From contig CANJKZ010000263.1 in NCBI GenBank assembly GCA_947471745.1, positions 1,933,501-1,997,500 on the forward strand: DNA of 64,000 nt, written 5' to 3'. Position 1 is the first letter of the stretch. Every line of letters starts with the position of its first letter. The notes beneath the pieces are model-generated. The model saw nothing but the letters and a program-made list of their open reading frames with translations. It had not been told where the DNA came from and did not search any database. Position numbers and translations under genes: made by a program. Shown piece by piece: positions 22,476 to 34,800 of this stretch. The DNA is from Closterium sp. Naga37s-1. Its lineage: Eukaryota > Streptophyta > Zygnematophyceae > Desmidiales > Closteriaceae.

Positions 22476-25400
22476 ATGGCTACCCCTAGTGTCCTCGCTT
22501 TTGACGCTGAGGGTCGGGCCATTGACTTTGACGTCTGGATAGATGACCTGCAGCTTTTCTTACAGTGCGATAGGGCAGACGGCCTCTCCCTCTTTGACCT
22601 CACTTCTGGTGCCTCTCCTGCTCCCGCCACTGATGCTGACGCAACTGTTCGCTCCCAGTGGGCCACGCGCGATGCTGCTGCACGTCTTGCTGTGCGTCGC
22701 CACCTGCCTACCTCTGAGCGTGCGCACTTTAGCCAGTACAAGAGTGCTCAGACCTTGTACGACGCTGTAGTTGCACGCTACTCCTCCCCTGCCACTGCTG
22801 CACTGAGCCGCCTCATGCTACCGTACCTCTTCCCTGACCTTGCTGCCTTTCCCACAGTCGCTGACCTCATCAAGCACCTCCGCACTAGTGACACTCGCTA
22901 CCGCGCTGCACTTCCTGCTGAGTTCTGCGCCAAGAACCCCCCCCCCATGTACATCACCCTCTACTACATCGTCACCCGTCTCCCTGACTCCCTTCGCGTA
23001 GTCAGGGACCACTTCCTCTCGGTTTGTCCCACCACTCTCACCGTTGACCTCCTCGAGAAGGCCCTCCTAGCAGCAGAAAAGAGCATAGTCGCTGTAGGAG
23101 CCTCTCGTGGTGACCCTCGCACCCCCATCTTTGAGGGGTGTTCCCCCTCCCCTCTTTTGCCCTCTGTTGCCTCTGCTGCTGCGGCCGACCTCGCTGGTTT
23201 GGAGTCGGTTGGGGCAGCGTCTACCCCTAGCGGGAGACGCCGCCCTGGCAAGGGCAAGGGGGGCAGGGGCGCTGGAGGAGCTAGCGGGGGCGGTGGAGGC
23301 GGCGGTGGAGGTGGTGGAGGAGGTGGTGGTGGCGGTGGGAGTGGTGGCGGGGGTGGAGGTGTAGGTGGCGGCAGTGGAGGCGCAGGAGGCAGCGGCGGTG
23401 GCGGAGGGAGCGGAGGTGGCGGCGGTGGAGGAGGAGGCGGCGGAGGAGGTGGAGCTGGTCGGGGTGGCGCTGCACAGAGGGTCAGCTCCGGTGGTGGTCA
23501 GCGCCAGCAGCAGCAGCAGCAGCGCACTCGTGACGTCCCCTCCCCTCAGCAGCTCCGTGAGTGGTACACTGCACGCCAGAGGGGTGGGGGTGCTGGTCCG
23601 TGCACCTACGTCCTGCGCACCGGCGACCGCGCGGGTGAGCAGTGCGGGGGTGCGCACTCCACCCAGCGCTGCTTTGGCCGCCTCACGGACGCTTGGTGTC
23701 ACCAGTTCCCTGAGGCCACTGAGATCCCCCGCTGGGGTGAGCTGTCTAGGGCGGGTGTAGCTGTCTTTGACCTTGACTTTGATGCTATTCTTGCTGCCGT
23801 GTATACTGTGACTATTAGTGATGAGGGTGACTGTTACCGGTGTTTTCCGCCCGACCCGGGCATTGAGACTGCTGCTATAGGTACTGGTGAGGCTGCTGCT
23901 CTAGGTGCTAGCGAGGCTGCTGCTCTAGGTGCGTCTACTCCCTCAGGTGCTGGTGAGTCTGCTCTCTCAGGTTCTGCGTCGGCTTCGGCCTCCCACACCT
24001 TCACACTTGACTCGGGGGCTTCTCGCTCCTTCTTTCGAGACCGCACCACACTCACGCCGCTTGGCCGGCCAGTTGCGGTCTCCCTGGCAGACCCCTCTGG
24101 GGGTCCTGTCCTTGCTCACTTCTCCACTGTCCTCCCGTGTCCGGCGGCCCCCTCTGGCACCCTGTCTGGTCTCTACCTCCCCTCGTTCTCTACGAACTTG
24201 GTGAGTGGTGCTGACCTACAGGATGCGGGGGTTCACCAGTTCACTCCTGCGAGTCAGCGGGTGACCCACTGCACGGACGCTCGGACAGGCCGCCACCTGG
24301 CCACGTTTACACGTCGGCCAGGGTCGAGCCTGTACACACTGACCACTGCGTCTCCTCCAGTCCCTGCGTCTGGTCAGGTAGCTGCGTCGGGTCAGGTGTT
24401 TGCTGCAGCGTCCAGGTCTGGTCCTGAGTCTGCCCCCTGCTCGTGTCGCCTCCTGTCTCACGAGACTCTCCTCTGGCACCACCGCCTTGGCCACCCCTCC
24501 CTGCTTCGTCTCCGGAGCATGGCCTCCCGTGTCCTTGTCTCTGGTCTTCCCCGGTCCCTCCCTCCCCTTCCTCCGGGGCCAGGCCCTACCTGCGTCCCCT
24601 GTGTCGAGGGACGGCAGCGGGCTACCCCTCACTCCTCCCAGTTTCCTCCGACAGAGGCCCCGCTGCAGACGCTTCACATGGACGTGTGGGGCCCGGCCCG
24701 CGTCCGTGGACAGGGTCACGAGCGCTACTTCCTGCTGGTGGTTGACGACTACTCGCGTTACACCACAGTCTTCCCCTTGCGCAGCAAGGGTGATGTCACT
24801 GAGGTGTTGATCGACTGGATCCGCGCAGCTCGTCTCCAGCTCAGGCGGAGCTTTGGCTCGGACTTTCCTGTTCTGCGTCTGCACTCTGACAGAGGCGGAG
24901 AGTTCTCCTCTGGCCTTCTGCGAGCCTACTGTCGTGCACGAGGCATCCGCCAGACCTTCACGCTTCCGGACTCTCCACAGCAAAATGGGATTGCTGAGCG
25001 CCGCATTGGCATGGTCATGGACGTCGCCCGTACGTCCATGATGCATGCGGCTGCCCCCCATTTTCTGTGGCCGTTTGCGGTTCGGTACGCGGCGCATCAG
25101 ATCAACCTTCAGCCCAGGGTCTCCATGCCGGAGACCTCCCCAGCTTTGCTGTGGACGGGGAAGGTTGGCGATGCGTCTGCGTTCCGTGTCTGGGGATCTC
25201 GGGCGTTTGTCCGCGACTTGTCTGCGGACAAGCTGTCCCCTCGTGCTGCTCCTTGCGTCTTCCTGGGTTTCCCCCCTGACGCCCCAGGGTGGCAGTTCTA
25301 CCACCCCACCTCTCGCCGTGTTCTGTCCTCCCAGGACGTCACGTTCGACGAGTCGGTCCCCTACTACCGCCTCTTCCCCTACCGCACTCCGTCCCTCCCC

Positions 25401-28400
25401 CCGCCACCGCTCTTCCTTGTACCAGGTCCCCCCCCGGTAGACCCCCTCCCCCCTCAGGGTCCTGCCCCTTCAGGTGTGTCCCAGGTAGACGCTGTTGAGC
25501 CTGTCGAGGTCGCTGGTGACTCTGGTGCTGCTGAGGGTACTGAGCCTGGGGGTGCTGACTCTAGGGGTGCTGAGCGTGTGGGTGCTACGCCTGGGGGTGC
25601 TGAGCCTGGGGGTGCTGAGCCTGGGGGTGCTGAGCCTGGGGGTACTACGCCTGGGGGTGCTGAGCCTGGGGGTGTTGCGTCTGGGGGTGCTGAGCCTGGG
25701 GGTACTCCGCCTGGAGGTGCTGAGCCTGGGGGTACTACGCCTGGTGGTGCTGTGCCTGGCGGTTCACCGGGTGCTCCCTCTCGCCGAGAGCCACTCTCTC
25801 CCCAGGAGCTGCGTGAGTGGTTTGCCCGGCGCTGGAGGCGAGCTGCTGGAGCTGCTGGAGCTGGAGGTGCTGCGGGTACTGGAGGTTCTGTTGCTTCTGA
25901 GGGAGCTGGTGCCACGGGTCCCGGAGGTGCTCGTACTGGGAGTTCTGGAGCTGCTGGACCTGCGGGTACTTCTGGAGCTGGAGTTGCTGCGGGTGTTGGC
26001 GCGGAGGCTACTGCTGTCGGTCCTGGAGGCAGTCCTGCTGGGGGTACTACTGGTGCTGCTGGGGGTTCTGGAGCTGGAGCTGCTACTAGTGCTGGTGCTG
26101 CCCCTGCGGGTGCTGGTGCTGTCCCTCCTGTGTCTGGAGTCGCCGCGCGGCCTCGGCCGTACTTCGTTCCGCTCCTTCAGCAGGTTCTTGGTCTCCCGCC
26201 TTCTACTGGTCCTCCTCCTCCCTTAGAGTGTCCACAGCCTGTCCCGTCGCAGTTACAGTTACAGCCGGCCTCCCCACTGCCTGCTCCGTCTCCCTACACT
26301 GGTCCTACTGGAGGTCTTGCTGAGCGTCGTGAGCCTGCGTCTCGCCCTGCGTCGCCTGTCCGTGCTGCTCGCACTAGTGGTCGCGGTTCGCGTCAGCGTC
26401 CTCCTCCTGTCCCTGGCACGCACCGGATGTCTCTGCGTCCGTCCACTGCTCCTCTGCGTGCCCCTTTGCCTTCTCCTCCTGAGTCTTCTCTTCCTACTCT
26501 TGCCGACCCGGAGTCGGACTCTCTTCGCGCTGCCAGTCCTACTGTCACGCGTCTCCTTGCTACGGTTGTCACTGACCCTTCCTTTGAGTCCACTGCTGCG
26601 TCTGCTCTAGTTGCTGAGCTCGTCGACTTTGCTGCTCGCTGTCGCCTAGACTACGTCGCCAGTCTTGTTGCTGAGTCTGAGTCTGTCTGTCCTCCGTCCG
26701 TCGGGGGTGAGTGTGCCCTTGGCACGGACGTCCTTGAGGACAGGCAGGAGGAGTTCCAGTGCTTGGCCGCTGCTTCACCTCATCTCGTGTCCGTACTGCT
26801 TACCCCTGAGGGAGACCCGGACGCACTTGACATCCCGACTCCGCGCTCTTACGCGGAGGCGATAGAGGGTCCCTACTCCTCTCAGTGGCAGGCAGCTATG
26901 GACGCAGAGATGGCTTCCTGGAAGTCCACAGGCACCTATGTTGACGCTGTTCCCCCTCCTGGGGCGAACATCGTCAGTGGCATGTGGATTTTCAGGGTGA
27001 AGCGACCGCCGGGTTCTCCGCCTGTCTTCAAGGCGCGTTACGTGGCTCGTGGCTTCAGTCAGCGGCAGGGAGTTGACTACTTTCAGACCTTCTCTCCCAC
27101 CCCGAAGATGACCACTCTTCGGGTACTGCTGCACGTAGCTGCTCACCGTGACTACGAGCTACACTCTCTTGACTTCAGCACTGCTTTCTTGCAGGGCAGC
27201 CTGCACGAGGAGATCTGGCTGCGTCGCCCACCTGGCTTCACTGGGTCTTTTCCTCCTGGCACCCAGTGGAGCCTACGGCGGCCAGTCTACGGTCTCCGCC
27301 AGGCACCGCGTGAGTGGCACGACACACTGAGGACTACACTTGCGGCTCTTGGGTTTGCTCCCTCTACTGCCGACCCGTCGCTGTTTCTGCGCACCGACAC
27401 TTCTTTGCCGCCGTTCTACATCCTCGTGTACGTCGACGACTTGGTCTTTGCCACAGCTGACACTGCTGGACTAGCCCACGTGAAGTCCGAGCTGTAGAAG
27501 AGACACACGTGCACTGACCTGGGTGAACTGCGCAGCTACCTTGGCTTGCAGATCACTCGGGACAGAGCACGCCGCACCATTACCCTGACTCAGTCACACA
27601 TGGTGCAGCAGGTCCTTCAGCGCTTCGGCTTCACGTACTCCTCGCCTCAGGCCACTCCTCTGCCTACTCGCCACTCGCTCTCAGCTCTGCCTTCGGATGA
27701 GTCCGTAGAGTCGAGTGGCCCGTACCCAGAGCTTGTTGGCTGCCTCATGTACCTGATGACCTGCACACGACCTGACCTTGCATACCCTCTTAGCATTCTT
27801 GCACGCTATGTTGCTCCTGGGAGACACAGACCGGAGCACATGGCTGCAGCGAAGAGGGTGTTGCGCTACTTGTGCAGTACGTCGGGCATGGGGCTTGTGC
27901 TTGGAGGGCAGAGTCCAGTGGTCCTTACTGGGCACGCAGACGCTTCTTGGGCTGACGACCAGGCTACGCAGCGGTCGTCACAGGGTTACACCTTCAGCCT
28001 TGGTTCCGGCTCTGTTTCGTGGCGGGCTACTCGCTCGTCTTCTGTTCTCGGCTCCAGTTGTGAGGCTGAGATCTACGCAGGAGCCATGGCTGCACAGGAG
28101 CTTCGCTGGCTCACCTACCTGCTGACTGACCTCGGAGAGTTGCCTCGTTCTCCTCCAGTGCTGTACGTAGACAACAAGGCCATGCTGGCCTTGTGTCGGG
28201 AGCAGCGACTGGAGCACAGAACGAAGCACATTGCTCTCCGCTACTTTCTTGCTCGTGAGCTGCAGCAGCGTGGTCAGCTGCGTCTTGCGTACGTGGCCTC
28301 TGAGGCCAACACTGCTGATATCTTCACCAAGGCACTTGCGCCTTGTGACCATCAGCGCTTCTGTACTCAGCTGGGCCTTGTGCCTACCTTGCCTCACTTG

Positions 28401-28412
28401 CTCACCTCTTGA
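22476..28412 (+). pseudogene. Element 2 gag-pol polyprotein with one in-frame TAG
   Basis: ATG at 22476 (MATPSVLAFDAEG); 1,978 sense positions to TGA if TAG at 27495-27497 is ignored. The stop lies between reverse-transcriptase YVDD and RNase H, in VKSEL*KRH; Element 3 has VKSELQKRH, so CAG became TAG. Order: gag (about 1-230), Gly-rich linker, Cys/His cluster C-x13-C-x3-H-x4-C (near 375-400), protease DSGASRSF (near 510), HHCC and integrase with MDVWGP, HSDRGGEF and NGIAERR, a Pro/Gly/Ala linker of GAEPGG repeats, RT with YVDD (near 1651), RNase H with HADASWADD and NTADIFTKAL. Without readthrough the product lacks RNase H. Confidence 0.92.
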
Positions 28413-28627
28413 CCTTGCTTGTACTGTTACATATATATATACCTGCTCTTGTTTGTCTAGCCTTTTTATATATATGTGTACTCCTGCTTGTGAACTGGCC
28501 TTGTGGCCTTGAACTTGTGCTCGGAATGTGTGGTGACTTTGTGATCCACCCTGAGCTTGTTTTTTGCTTTGCTTTGCTTGACTGGTCTTGTGACCCCTTG
28601 TTCTCCCCCACTTTGCCTATGGGGGTG

Positions 28628-28758
28628 TGTCAGATTTATATGACATAGCTACTGTAGGCTAGAGTGGGGTAGCACATATGGGGTACAGTTTTCTAGGGTT
28701 TGCTTCTTGTACCCAACTTTCACTTAGTCATTCCCATTCCTGTTTTTCTTGATTCACA
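28628..28758 (+). repeat. Element 2 3' LTR
   Basis: 131 bp, same sequence as 21106-21236, followed by CCTAA. Confidence 0.93.
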
Positions 28759-28783
28759 CCTAAGCCGGTCGTAGCCATTTGGA

Positions 28784-28963
28784 ATGCCGGATCAGATCGA
28801 CCTCAAGCAGGAGCGTCTGGATGAGTTGACGCGAAAACAGCGTGAAAGCGCCGAAAAAATCGCGACGCTAACCGCAGAATACGAATCTCTCCAACGCATC
28901 GTAAACCAAACACATACACAAATTCAAGCAACACCGGCACCAGCAGCACCAACGCCGCCTTGA
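28784..28963 (+). pseudogene. Gypsy gag N-terminal coiled-coil segment (59 codons)
   Basis: ATG at 28784 opens MPDQIDLKQERLDELTRKQ and continues as a charged, heptad-like helix, then a Pro/Ala tail and TGA at 28961. It is in the same frame as the main gag starting at 29039, with two TGA codons in between. It is probably the N-terminal part of one original gag frame; such coiled coils are common at gag N-termini. Confidence 0.6.
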
Positions 28964-29038
28964 CACGAGAGCAAGTGACAACAGTCGAGCACTGCTAGTG
29001 ATTGCGTTGTACGCAAAGAAGCGCGCCACCTCGGAGTG

Positions 29039-30052
29039 ATGGCTGCGACAGGGGACCAGCATCGCGTCAACAATACGACGCAAGCCGATGAATCAACTCT
29101 CCTCTCGCCAATGCCGCTCAAGCCACATCGTCCGCCATGCTTTGACCCAAGTCAATGGGGTGGTTTGATGGTTCAAGCATGGATTTTCACAATGAACGTG
29201 TTATTTTATATCAACTACGTCTCGTCGGATGTGGCAAAGATCCGATACGCCGTGTCGTTACTGCGAGGACTCGCCATGGACCCGTGGTACGTCATCGTTA
29301 CGAAGTCGAGCAACTACGAGCCACTACAACAGGGGGAGAAACTTTTCAGACCTTGGGTACAGTCGTCGTATTTGGTCGAAGTAGCCCAGTATGGCACGTG
29401 GGATGCGTGGTGCGCGTGTCTACGTGGAAAATTCGAGCCAAATGCGACGTCAATCTCTGCATGCCGAAAGTTGCGCACTTGGTGCCAACTCGGTTCCGTC
29501 CAGGACTATACGAGTAATTTCCTGGCGCTGTGTAAGCAAATCAGATACATGCACATGGGAGAGTGCTTCGATCGCTACATCGGGGGGATTCAATCGGAAA
29601 TCGTGCAAGAGAATATGCCTAGAGTCGTCACGGTCTTCAACGACATCCTCGCCACGGCGTACAAAGGCGATTTCTGTCGCCGACCGATTAAGTGGTCCTA
29701 CAAAAATCGAGGACAACGAGCTCGTGGGACGAATGAGAGCGCGTCGTATGCGATGTCACCGCAAATGCCACTGCCGGGCCGTTCAAAGTGCGCCAATTCG
29801 CGTGCAATCGGCGGATTCACCGCAAAAGCGAGTGCCCGGAGACTAAGGGAAAGGAGGGAGCCTTACTGTGGAATCAAATTAAGCAGTAGGGAAGCGCTGA
29901 AGTCAGTAGCAGATGGGCCCCCTACTGACAAGACACGCTGCTCGGCCGACCCAAACGACCCTCACCAAGTGACCGTACCAATTCATGCAGTCGATGACAC
30001 TCGGCTGAATAAGGAGGTTCAGAGGCAGACTGTTCCATACTGCTTAGCGTGA
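29039..30052 (+). pseudogene. Ty3/gypsy gag (capsid) remnant, open frame
   Basis: 337 residues from ATG 29039. Retrotrans_gag-like features: WGGLMVQAWIFTMNVLFYIN, then AKIRYAVSLLRGLAMDPWY, WDAWCACLRGKFEPN, ACRKLRTWCQLGSVQDYTSNF and a basic C-terminal part. I do not see a clear CCHC knuckle. It packages element RNA in family members. It is unbroken itself but belongs to an element with damaged protease and no visible RT end, so I treat it as a relic. Confidence 0.7.
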
Positions 30053-30225
30053 AGATCCAAACCTACATAAATAAGATATTTGTGGATGGAGAAGTTAGTT
30101 ACAGTTTGATTAATACTGCTACTGCCCAAAATTTGAAACTAGAACAAGACCAATGCTTACCTGAGATCGATGCAGGACTGGTTGACAGCACGCCACTGTC
30201 GATGCGTTAACGTATGGACCTATTT
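30053..30225 (+). pseudogene. Gypsy protease, N-terminal fragment
   Basis: One frame reads VQTYINKIFVDGEVSYSLINTATAQNLKL, resembling the retropepsin region where intact gypsy elements have a LIDTGA-type active site. Here Asp is Asn (SLINTATA), so it should be inactive. It is cut off by the repeat starting at 30226. Confidence 0.55.
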
Positions 30226-31327
30226 TGTTAACGGGAATGGAGTGTTGGCCCCGCCCTCGCTTGGGCAACGCCGACGGCTTGGTCAGATGTACGGCAGTAG
30301 CAGCCGACTGTTCACAGTGGGAGAGCTGCTCGACAGGCTTCGTCGAGCTGTAGGGGACCGCTGTGGTATTGCTGTCGACCAAGGAGCTCGACAGCTGCAA
30401 CTGACTGGTCTAGGCAACGGGTGGGCCGTTGACCAGGAGGGGCAGTTCGATCGGGAGGTCGACGGAGCAATCCGCTGACCTGCAGTTCGACCGGAAGGTC
30501 GACGGAGCAGTCTGTTGACCTGTAGTTCGACCGGGAGGTCGACGGAGCAGTCCGTCGACCTGCATTTTGATCGGGAGGTCGACGGAGCAGTCCGTCGACC
30601 TGACATGTGAGCAACGGTCGACGAGGGGAGCTCGGCGACATCAGCTGACAATTCTGGTCGAGGGAATGGGTCCGTCGACCAGGGGGTAGCTCGACGGGAG
30701 CTGTGGTCGACCACGTGCACCTGGTGGTCGACCAAAGGGACACTGTGGTCGACCAGAGGCACCTGGTGGTCGACCGGAGGCACTGGTGGTCGACCAGAGC
30801 ACCTGGTGGTGTCCAGGTCGACCGGGTAACCTGTTCAACGAGTTATGCGGAGGCACGCGAACGTCGTCGAAGTCGATGGCGAAGGCAACAGCCGACGGAT
30901 GCACAACGAGGCAAGTCTGGCCAATCGTTTGCGCGCACCTGCAAGCGTGCGCACTGCTGTGTTCTATGGGGCAATGCTAGACAACCGCTCTGCTGCAGCG
31001 TTGGCACGCCGTCGACCTCCTCTGTTGGCAGGTCACCCTTCTGCAGTGCTGGCGTAGCTCCTCTACGCAACGCTGGCAGGCGGTCGACGGAGCTGTGCTG
31101 GCGGTCGACCAGGCTAGCTACAGGGTTGCTAGGTGCCTGATGTAGTCATTGTTGTCATTGTTTGTTCAACTAATTCTGTAATTTCGACTTTGCCTAGTGG
31201 AAACTCTTGCCAATTTCTCCCGTGAATGTGCAAGCACTAAGGAACTAAGCAAAGCTACGATCACTCCTAATAGTTCATGCCAACCCACGTAGTCTATCTC
31301 ACTACCTTTGTAGAGTGACTCTCCGCA
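30226..31327 (+). repeat. Repeat R, copy 2 (GTCGAC-rich, possible solo LTR)
   Basis: About 1.1 kb related to 19773-20683. It begins TGTTAACGGG and ends about CTCCGCA. It interrupts the gypsy protease between SLINTATA and DILIDRGWLRRQNP. TATTT before and GATTT after share four bases, a weak hint of a target duplication. It has dense GTCGAC sites and a 40-bp tandem array. It could be a solo LTR of a related gypsy or a separate non-autonomous element. No gene inside. Confidence 0.6.
30446..30605 (+). repeat. Four 40-bp tandem units with GGTCGACGGAGCA
   Basis: Units start at 30446, 30486, 30526 and 30566 with TTCGA or TTTGA, each containing AGGTCGACGGAGCA and ending GACCTG or GACCTGA. Further GGTCGACCA palindromes are scattered to about 30830. 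Copy 1 at 19.8 kb has the dispersed GTCGAC sites but not this array. Confidence 0.8.
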
Positions 31328-31513
31328 GATTTCACATTCACCCAAGAAATGCTGGCGACCACCCTCGACGGAACCGACATTTTAATAGATCGTGGTTGGT
31401 TGCGACGACAAAACCCACGATTAGGCTGGACGACGAGTGACTGCAACGTGCAGGTCAACGATAACAACACCGCCTGCCTCGTTGGAGCTTGCCTCAGCCT
31501 TCGTCGGGCCGTG
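31328..31513 (+). pseudogene. Gypsy protease, C-terminal fragment
   Basis: It reads TFTQEMLATTLDGTDILIDR then GWLRRQNPRLGWTT, matching the end of gypsy retropepsins where intact elements have a D-x-x-L-G-x-x-W-L and HNP-x-x-D-W pattern. It is interrupted by Element 3 at TCAAT. Confidence 0.6.
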
Positions 31514-31518
31514 TCAAT

Positions 31519-31653
31519 TGAGAAAAGTAGAACGAGAATGAATGAACTATGAATGAAGTGAGTACATATAGGAAACCCTAATTGGGTTGTACCCCCTATG
31601 GGATACCCCACTATAGCCTACACAACAGCATAAGCTATATATATGTTCTGACA
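31519..31653 (-). repeat. Element 3 3' LTR
   Basis: 135 bp, + strand TGAGAAAAGT to GTTCTGACA, same as 38904-39038. Confidence 0.93.
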
Positions 31654-31858
31654 CACCCCCATAGGCAAAGTGGGGGAGAACAAGGGGTCACAAGACCAGT
31701 CAAGCAAAGCAGAGCAAGCTCAGGGTGGATCACAAAGTCACCACACAGTCCGAGCACAACGACAGGGCAACAGGGCCAGTTCACATGCAGGAGTACACAT
31801 ATATATATAGAGCTAGACAAGCAAGAGCAGGTATATATATGTGACAGTACAAGCAAGG

Positions 31859-34800
31859 TCAAGAAGAGAGCAAGTGAGGCAAGACAGGTACAAGACCTAG
31901 CTGGGTGCAGAAGCGCTGATGGTCACAAGGCGCAAGTGCCTTGGTGAACACATCAGCAGTGTTGGCCTCAGAGGCCACGTACGCAAGTCGCAACTGACCA
32001 CGCTGCTGCAGCTCACGAGCAAGAAAGTAACGGAGAGCAATGTGCTTCGTTCTGTGCTCCAAGCGCTGCTCTCGACACAAGGCCAGCATGGCCTTGTTGT
32101 CTACGTACAACACTGGAGGAGAACGAGGCGGCTCTCCAAGGTCAGTCAGCAGGTAGGTAAGCCAGCGAAGCTCCTGTGCAGCCATGGCCCCGGCGTAGAT
32201 CTCAGCCTCACAACTGGAGCTGAGAACAGAGGACGAGCGAGTAGCCCGCCACGAGACAGAGCCGGAACCAAGACTGAAGGTGTAACCCTGCGACGACCGC
32301 TGTGTAGCCTGGTCGTCTGCCCAAGAAGCGTCCGCGTGCCCAGTGAGGACCACTGGACTCCGCCCTCCAAGCACTAGCCCCATGCCCGACGTACTGCACA
32401 AGTAGCGCAACACCCTCTTTGCTGCAGCCATGTGCTCTGGTTGGTGTCTCCCAGGAGCAACATAGCGTGAAAGAATGCTAAGAGGGTATGCAAGGTCAGG
32501 TCGTGTGCAGGTCATCAGGTACATGAGGCAGCCAACAAGCTCTGGGTACGGGCCACTCGACTCTACGGACTCATCCGAAGGCAGAGCTGAGAGCGAGTGG
32601 CGAGTAGACAGAGGAGTGGCCTGAGGCGAGGAGTACGTGAAGCCGAAGCGCTGAAGGACCTGCTGCACCATGTGTGACTGAGTCAAGGTAATGGTGCGGC
32701 GTGCTCTGTCCCGAGTGATCTGCAAGCCAAGGTAGCTGCGCAGTTCACCCAGGTCTGTGCACGTGTGTCTCTTCTGCAGCTCGGACTTCACGTAGGCTAG
32801 TCCAGCAGTGTCAGCTGTGGCAAAGACCAAGTCGTCGACGTACACGAGGACGTAGAACGGCGGCAAAGAAGTGTCGGTGCGCAGAAACAACGACGGGTCA
32901 GCAGTAGAGGGAGCAAACCCAAGAGCCGCAAGCGTAGTCCTCAGTGTGTCGTGCCACTCACGCGGTGCCTGGCGGAGACCGTAGACTGGCCGTCGGAGGC
33001 TCCACTGGGTGCCAGGAGGAAAAGTCCCAGTGAAGCCAGGTGGACGGCGCAGCCAGATCTCCTCGTGCAGGCTACCCTGCAAGAAAGCAGTACTGAAGTC
33101 AAGAGAGTGGAGCTCGTAGTCGCGCTGAGCGGCTATGTGCAGCAGCACCCGAAGAGTGGTCATCTTCGGGGTGGGAGAGAAGGTCTGAAAGTAGTCAACT
33201 CCCTGCCGCTGACTGAAGCCACGAGCGACGTACCGCGCCTTGAAGACAGGTGGAGAGCCCGGCGGCCGCTTCACCCTGAAGATCCACATGCCACTGACGA
33301 TGTTCGCCCCAGGAGGGGGAACCGCGTCAACGTAGGTGCCTGTGGACTTCCAGGACGCCATCTCTGCATCCATAGCTGCCTGCCACTGAGAGGAGTAGGG
33401 ACCCTCTACGGCCTCCGCGTAAGAGCGCGGAGTCGGGATGTCTAGTGCATCCGGGTCTCCTTCAGGGGCAAGTAGTACGGACGCGAGATGAGGTGAAGCA
33501 GCAGCCAGACACCGGAACTCCTCCTGCCTGTCCTCAAGGACGTCCGTGCCAAGAGCACACTCACCCCCGACGGACGGAGGACAGACAGACGCAGACTCAG
33601 CAACAAGACCGGCAGCGTAGTCTAGACGACAGCGAGCAGCAAAGTCGACGAGCTCAGCAACAAGCGCAGACGCAGCAGTGGACTCAAAAGAGGGGTCAGT
33701 GACGACAGTAGCAAGGAGACGTGTGACAGCAGGACTGGCAGCACGAAGAGAGTCCGACTCCGGGTCAGGAAGAGCAGGAAGAGAGGACTCAGGAGGAGAA
33801 GGCAAAGGGGCACGCAGAGGAGCAGTGGACGGACGCAGAGACATCCGGTGCGTGCCAGGGACAGGAGGAGGACGCTGACGCGAACCACGACCACTAGTGC
33901 GAGCAGCACGGACAGGCGACGCAGGGCGAGACGCAGGCTCACGACGCTCAGCAAGACCTCCAGTAGGACCAGTGTAGGGAGAAGGAGCGGGCAGTGGGGA
34001 GGCCGGCTGTAACTGTAACTGTGACAGGACAGGCTGTGGACACTCTAAGGGAGGAGGAGGACCAGTAGAAGGCGGGAGACCAAGAACCTGCTGAAGGAGC
34101 GGAACGAAGTACGGTCTAGGCCGCGCGGCGACTCCAGACACAGCAGGGACAGCACCAGTACCCCCAGCGGCAGCACCAGCGCCAGCAGCACCTCCAGCTC
34201 CAGGACCTCCAGCAGCACCAGTAGCACCCCCAGCAGGACCGCCTCCAGGACCGACAGCAGTAGCCTCAGCGCCAACGCCCTCAGCAGCTCCAGCTCCAGC
34301 ACCTCCGGGACCCGCGGCACCAGCACCCTCAGCAGCCGAAGAACCTCCAGCTCCAGCAGCACGCCTCCAGCGCCGGGCAAACCACTCGCGCAGCTCCAGT
34401 GGAGAGAGGGGCTCCCGCCGAGGCGAAGCACCCGGAGAACCGCCAGGTCCCGCACCGCCAGACGCCACAAGGGGAGGTCCAGTGGCCGCAGGCTCCGCAG
34501 CTCCAGGCTCAGCACCTCCAGACGCAGCACCCCCTGGCTCAGCACCCCCAGTAGCAGCACCCCACGGCTCAGCACCCCCAGACTCCGCACCCCCAGGCTC
34601 AGCACCCCCAGTCGCAGCACCCCCAGGCTCAGCACTCCCAGACTCCGCACCCCCAGGCTCAGCACCCCCAGTCGCAGTACCCCCAGGCTCAGCACCCCCA
34701 GACTCAGCACCCCCAGGCTCAGCACCCGCAGCAGGACCAGAGTCACCAGCAACCTCGACCGGCTCGACTGCGTCTACCTGGGACACACCTGAAGGGGCAG

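Larger units (their letters stand above)
21106..28758 (+). mobile_element. Element 2: Ty1/copia retrotransposon, recent but with a nonsense codon
   Basis: 7,653 bp with two 131-bp LTRs (TGTCAGATTT to TTGATTCACA) that read identical, flanked by the 5-bp duplication CCTAA (21101-21105 and 28759-28763). It carries a 1.2 kb GC-rich repetitive leader and a copia polyprotein broken by one TAG. A purine-rich ATGGGGGTG precedes the 3' LTR. The primer site is TCGTATAGAGCGGG, several bases off the tRNA-iMet match and off Element 3's TGGTATCGAGCAGG. It is inserted in the gypsy leader. LTRs this short are unusual for an element of this size. Confidence 0.95.

Noticed and set aside
4920..27497. Three in-frame stops (TAA 12661, TAG 4920, TAG 27495) all replace glutamine, suggesting TAA/TAG might encode Gln here.
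   Set aside because: NAC A, C and D and Elements 1 and 3 hold many hundreds of Gln codons with no TAA or TAG among them. CAG/CAA to TAG/TAA is a single C-to-T change, and Gln is the commonest codon in the NAC tails, so chance nonsense mutation explains it.
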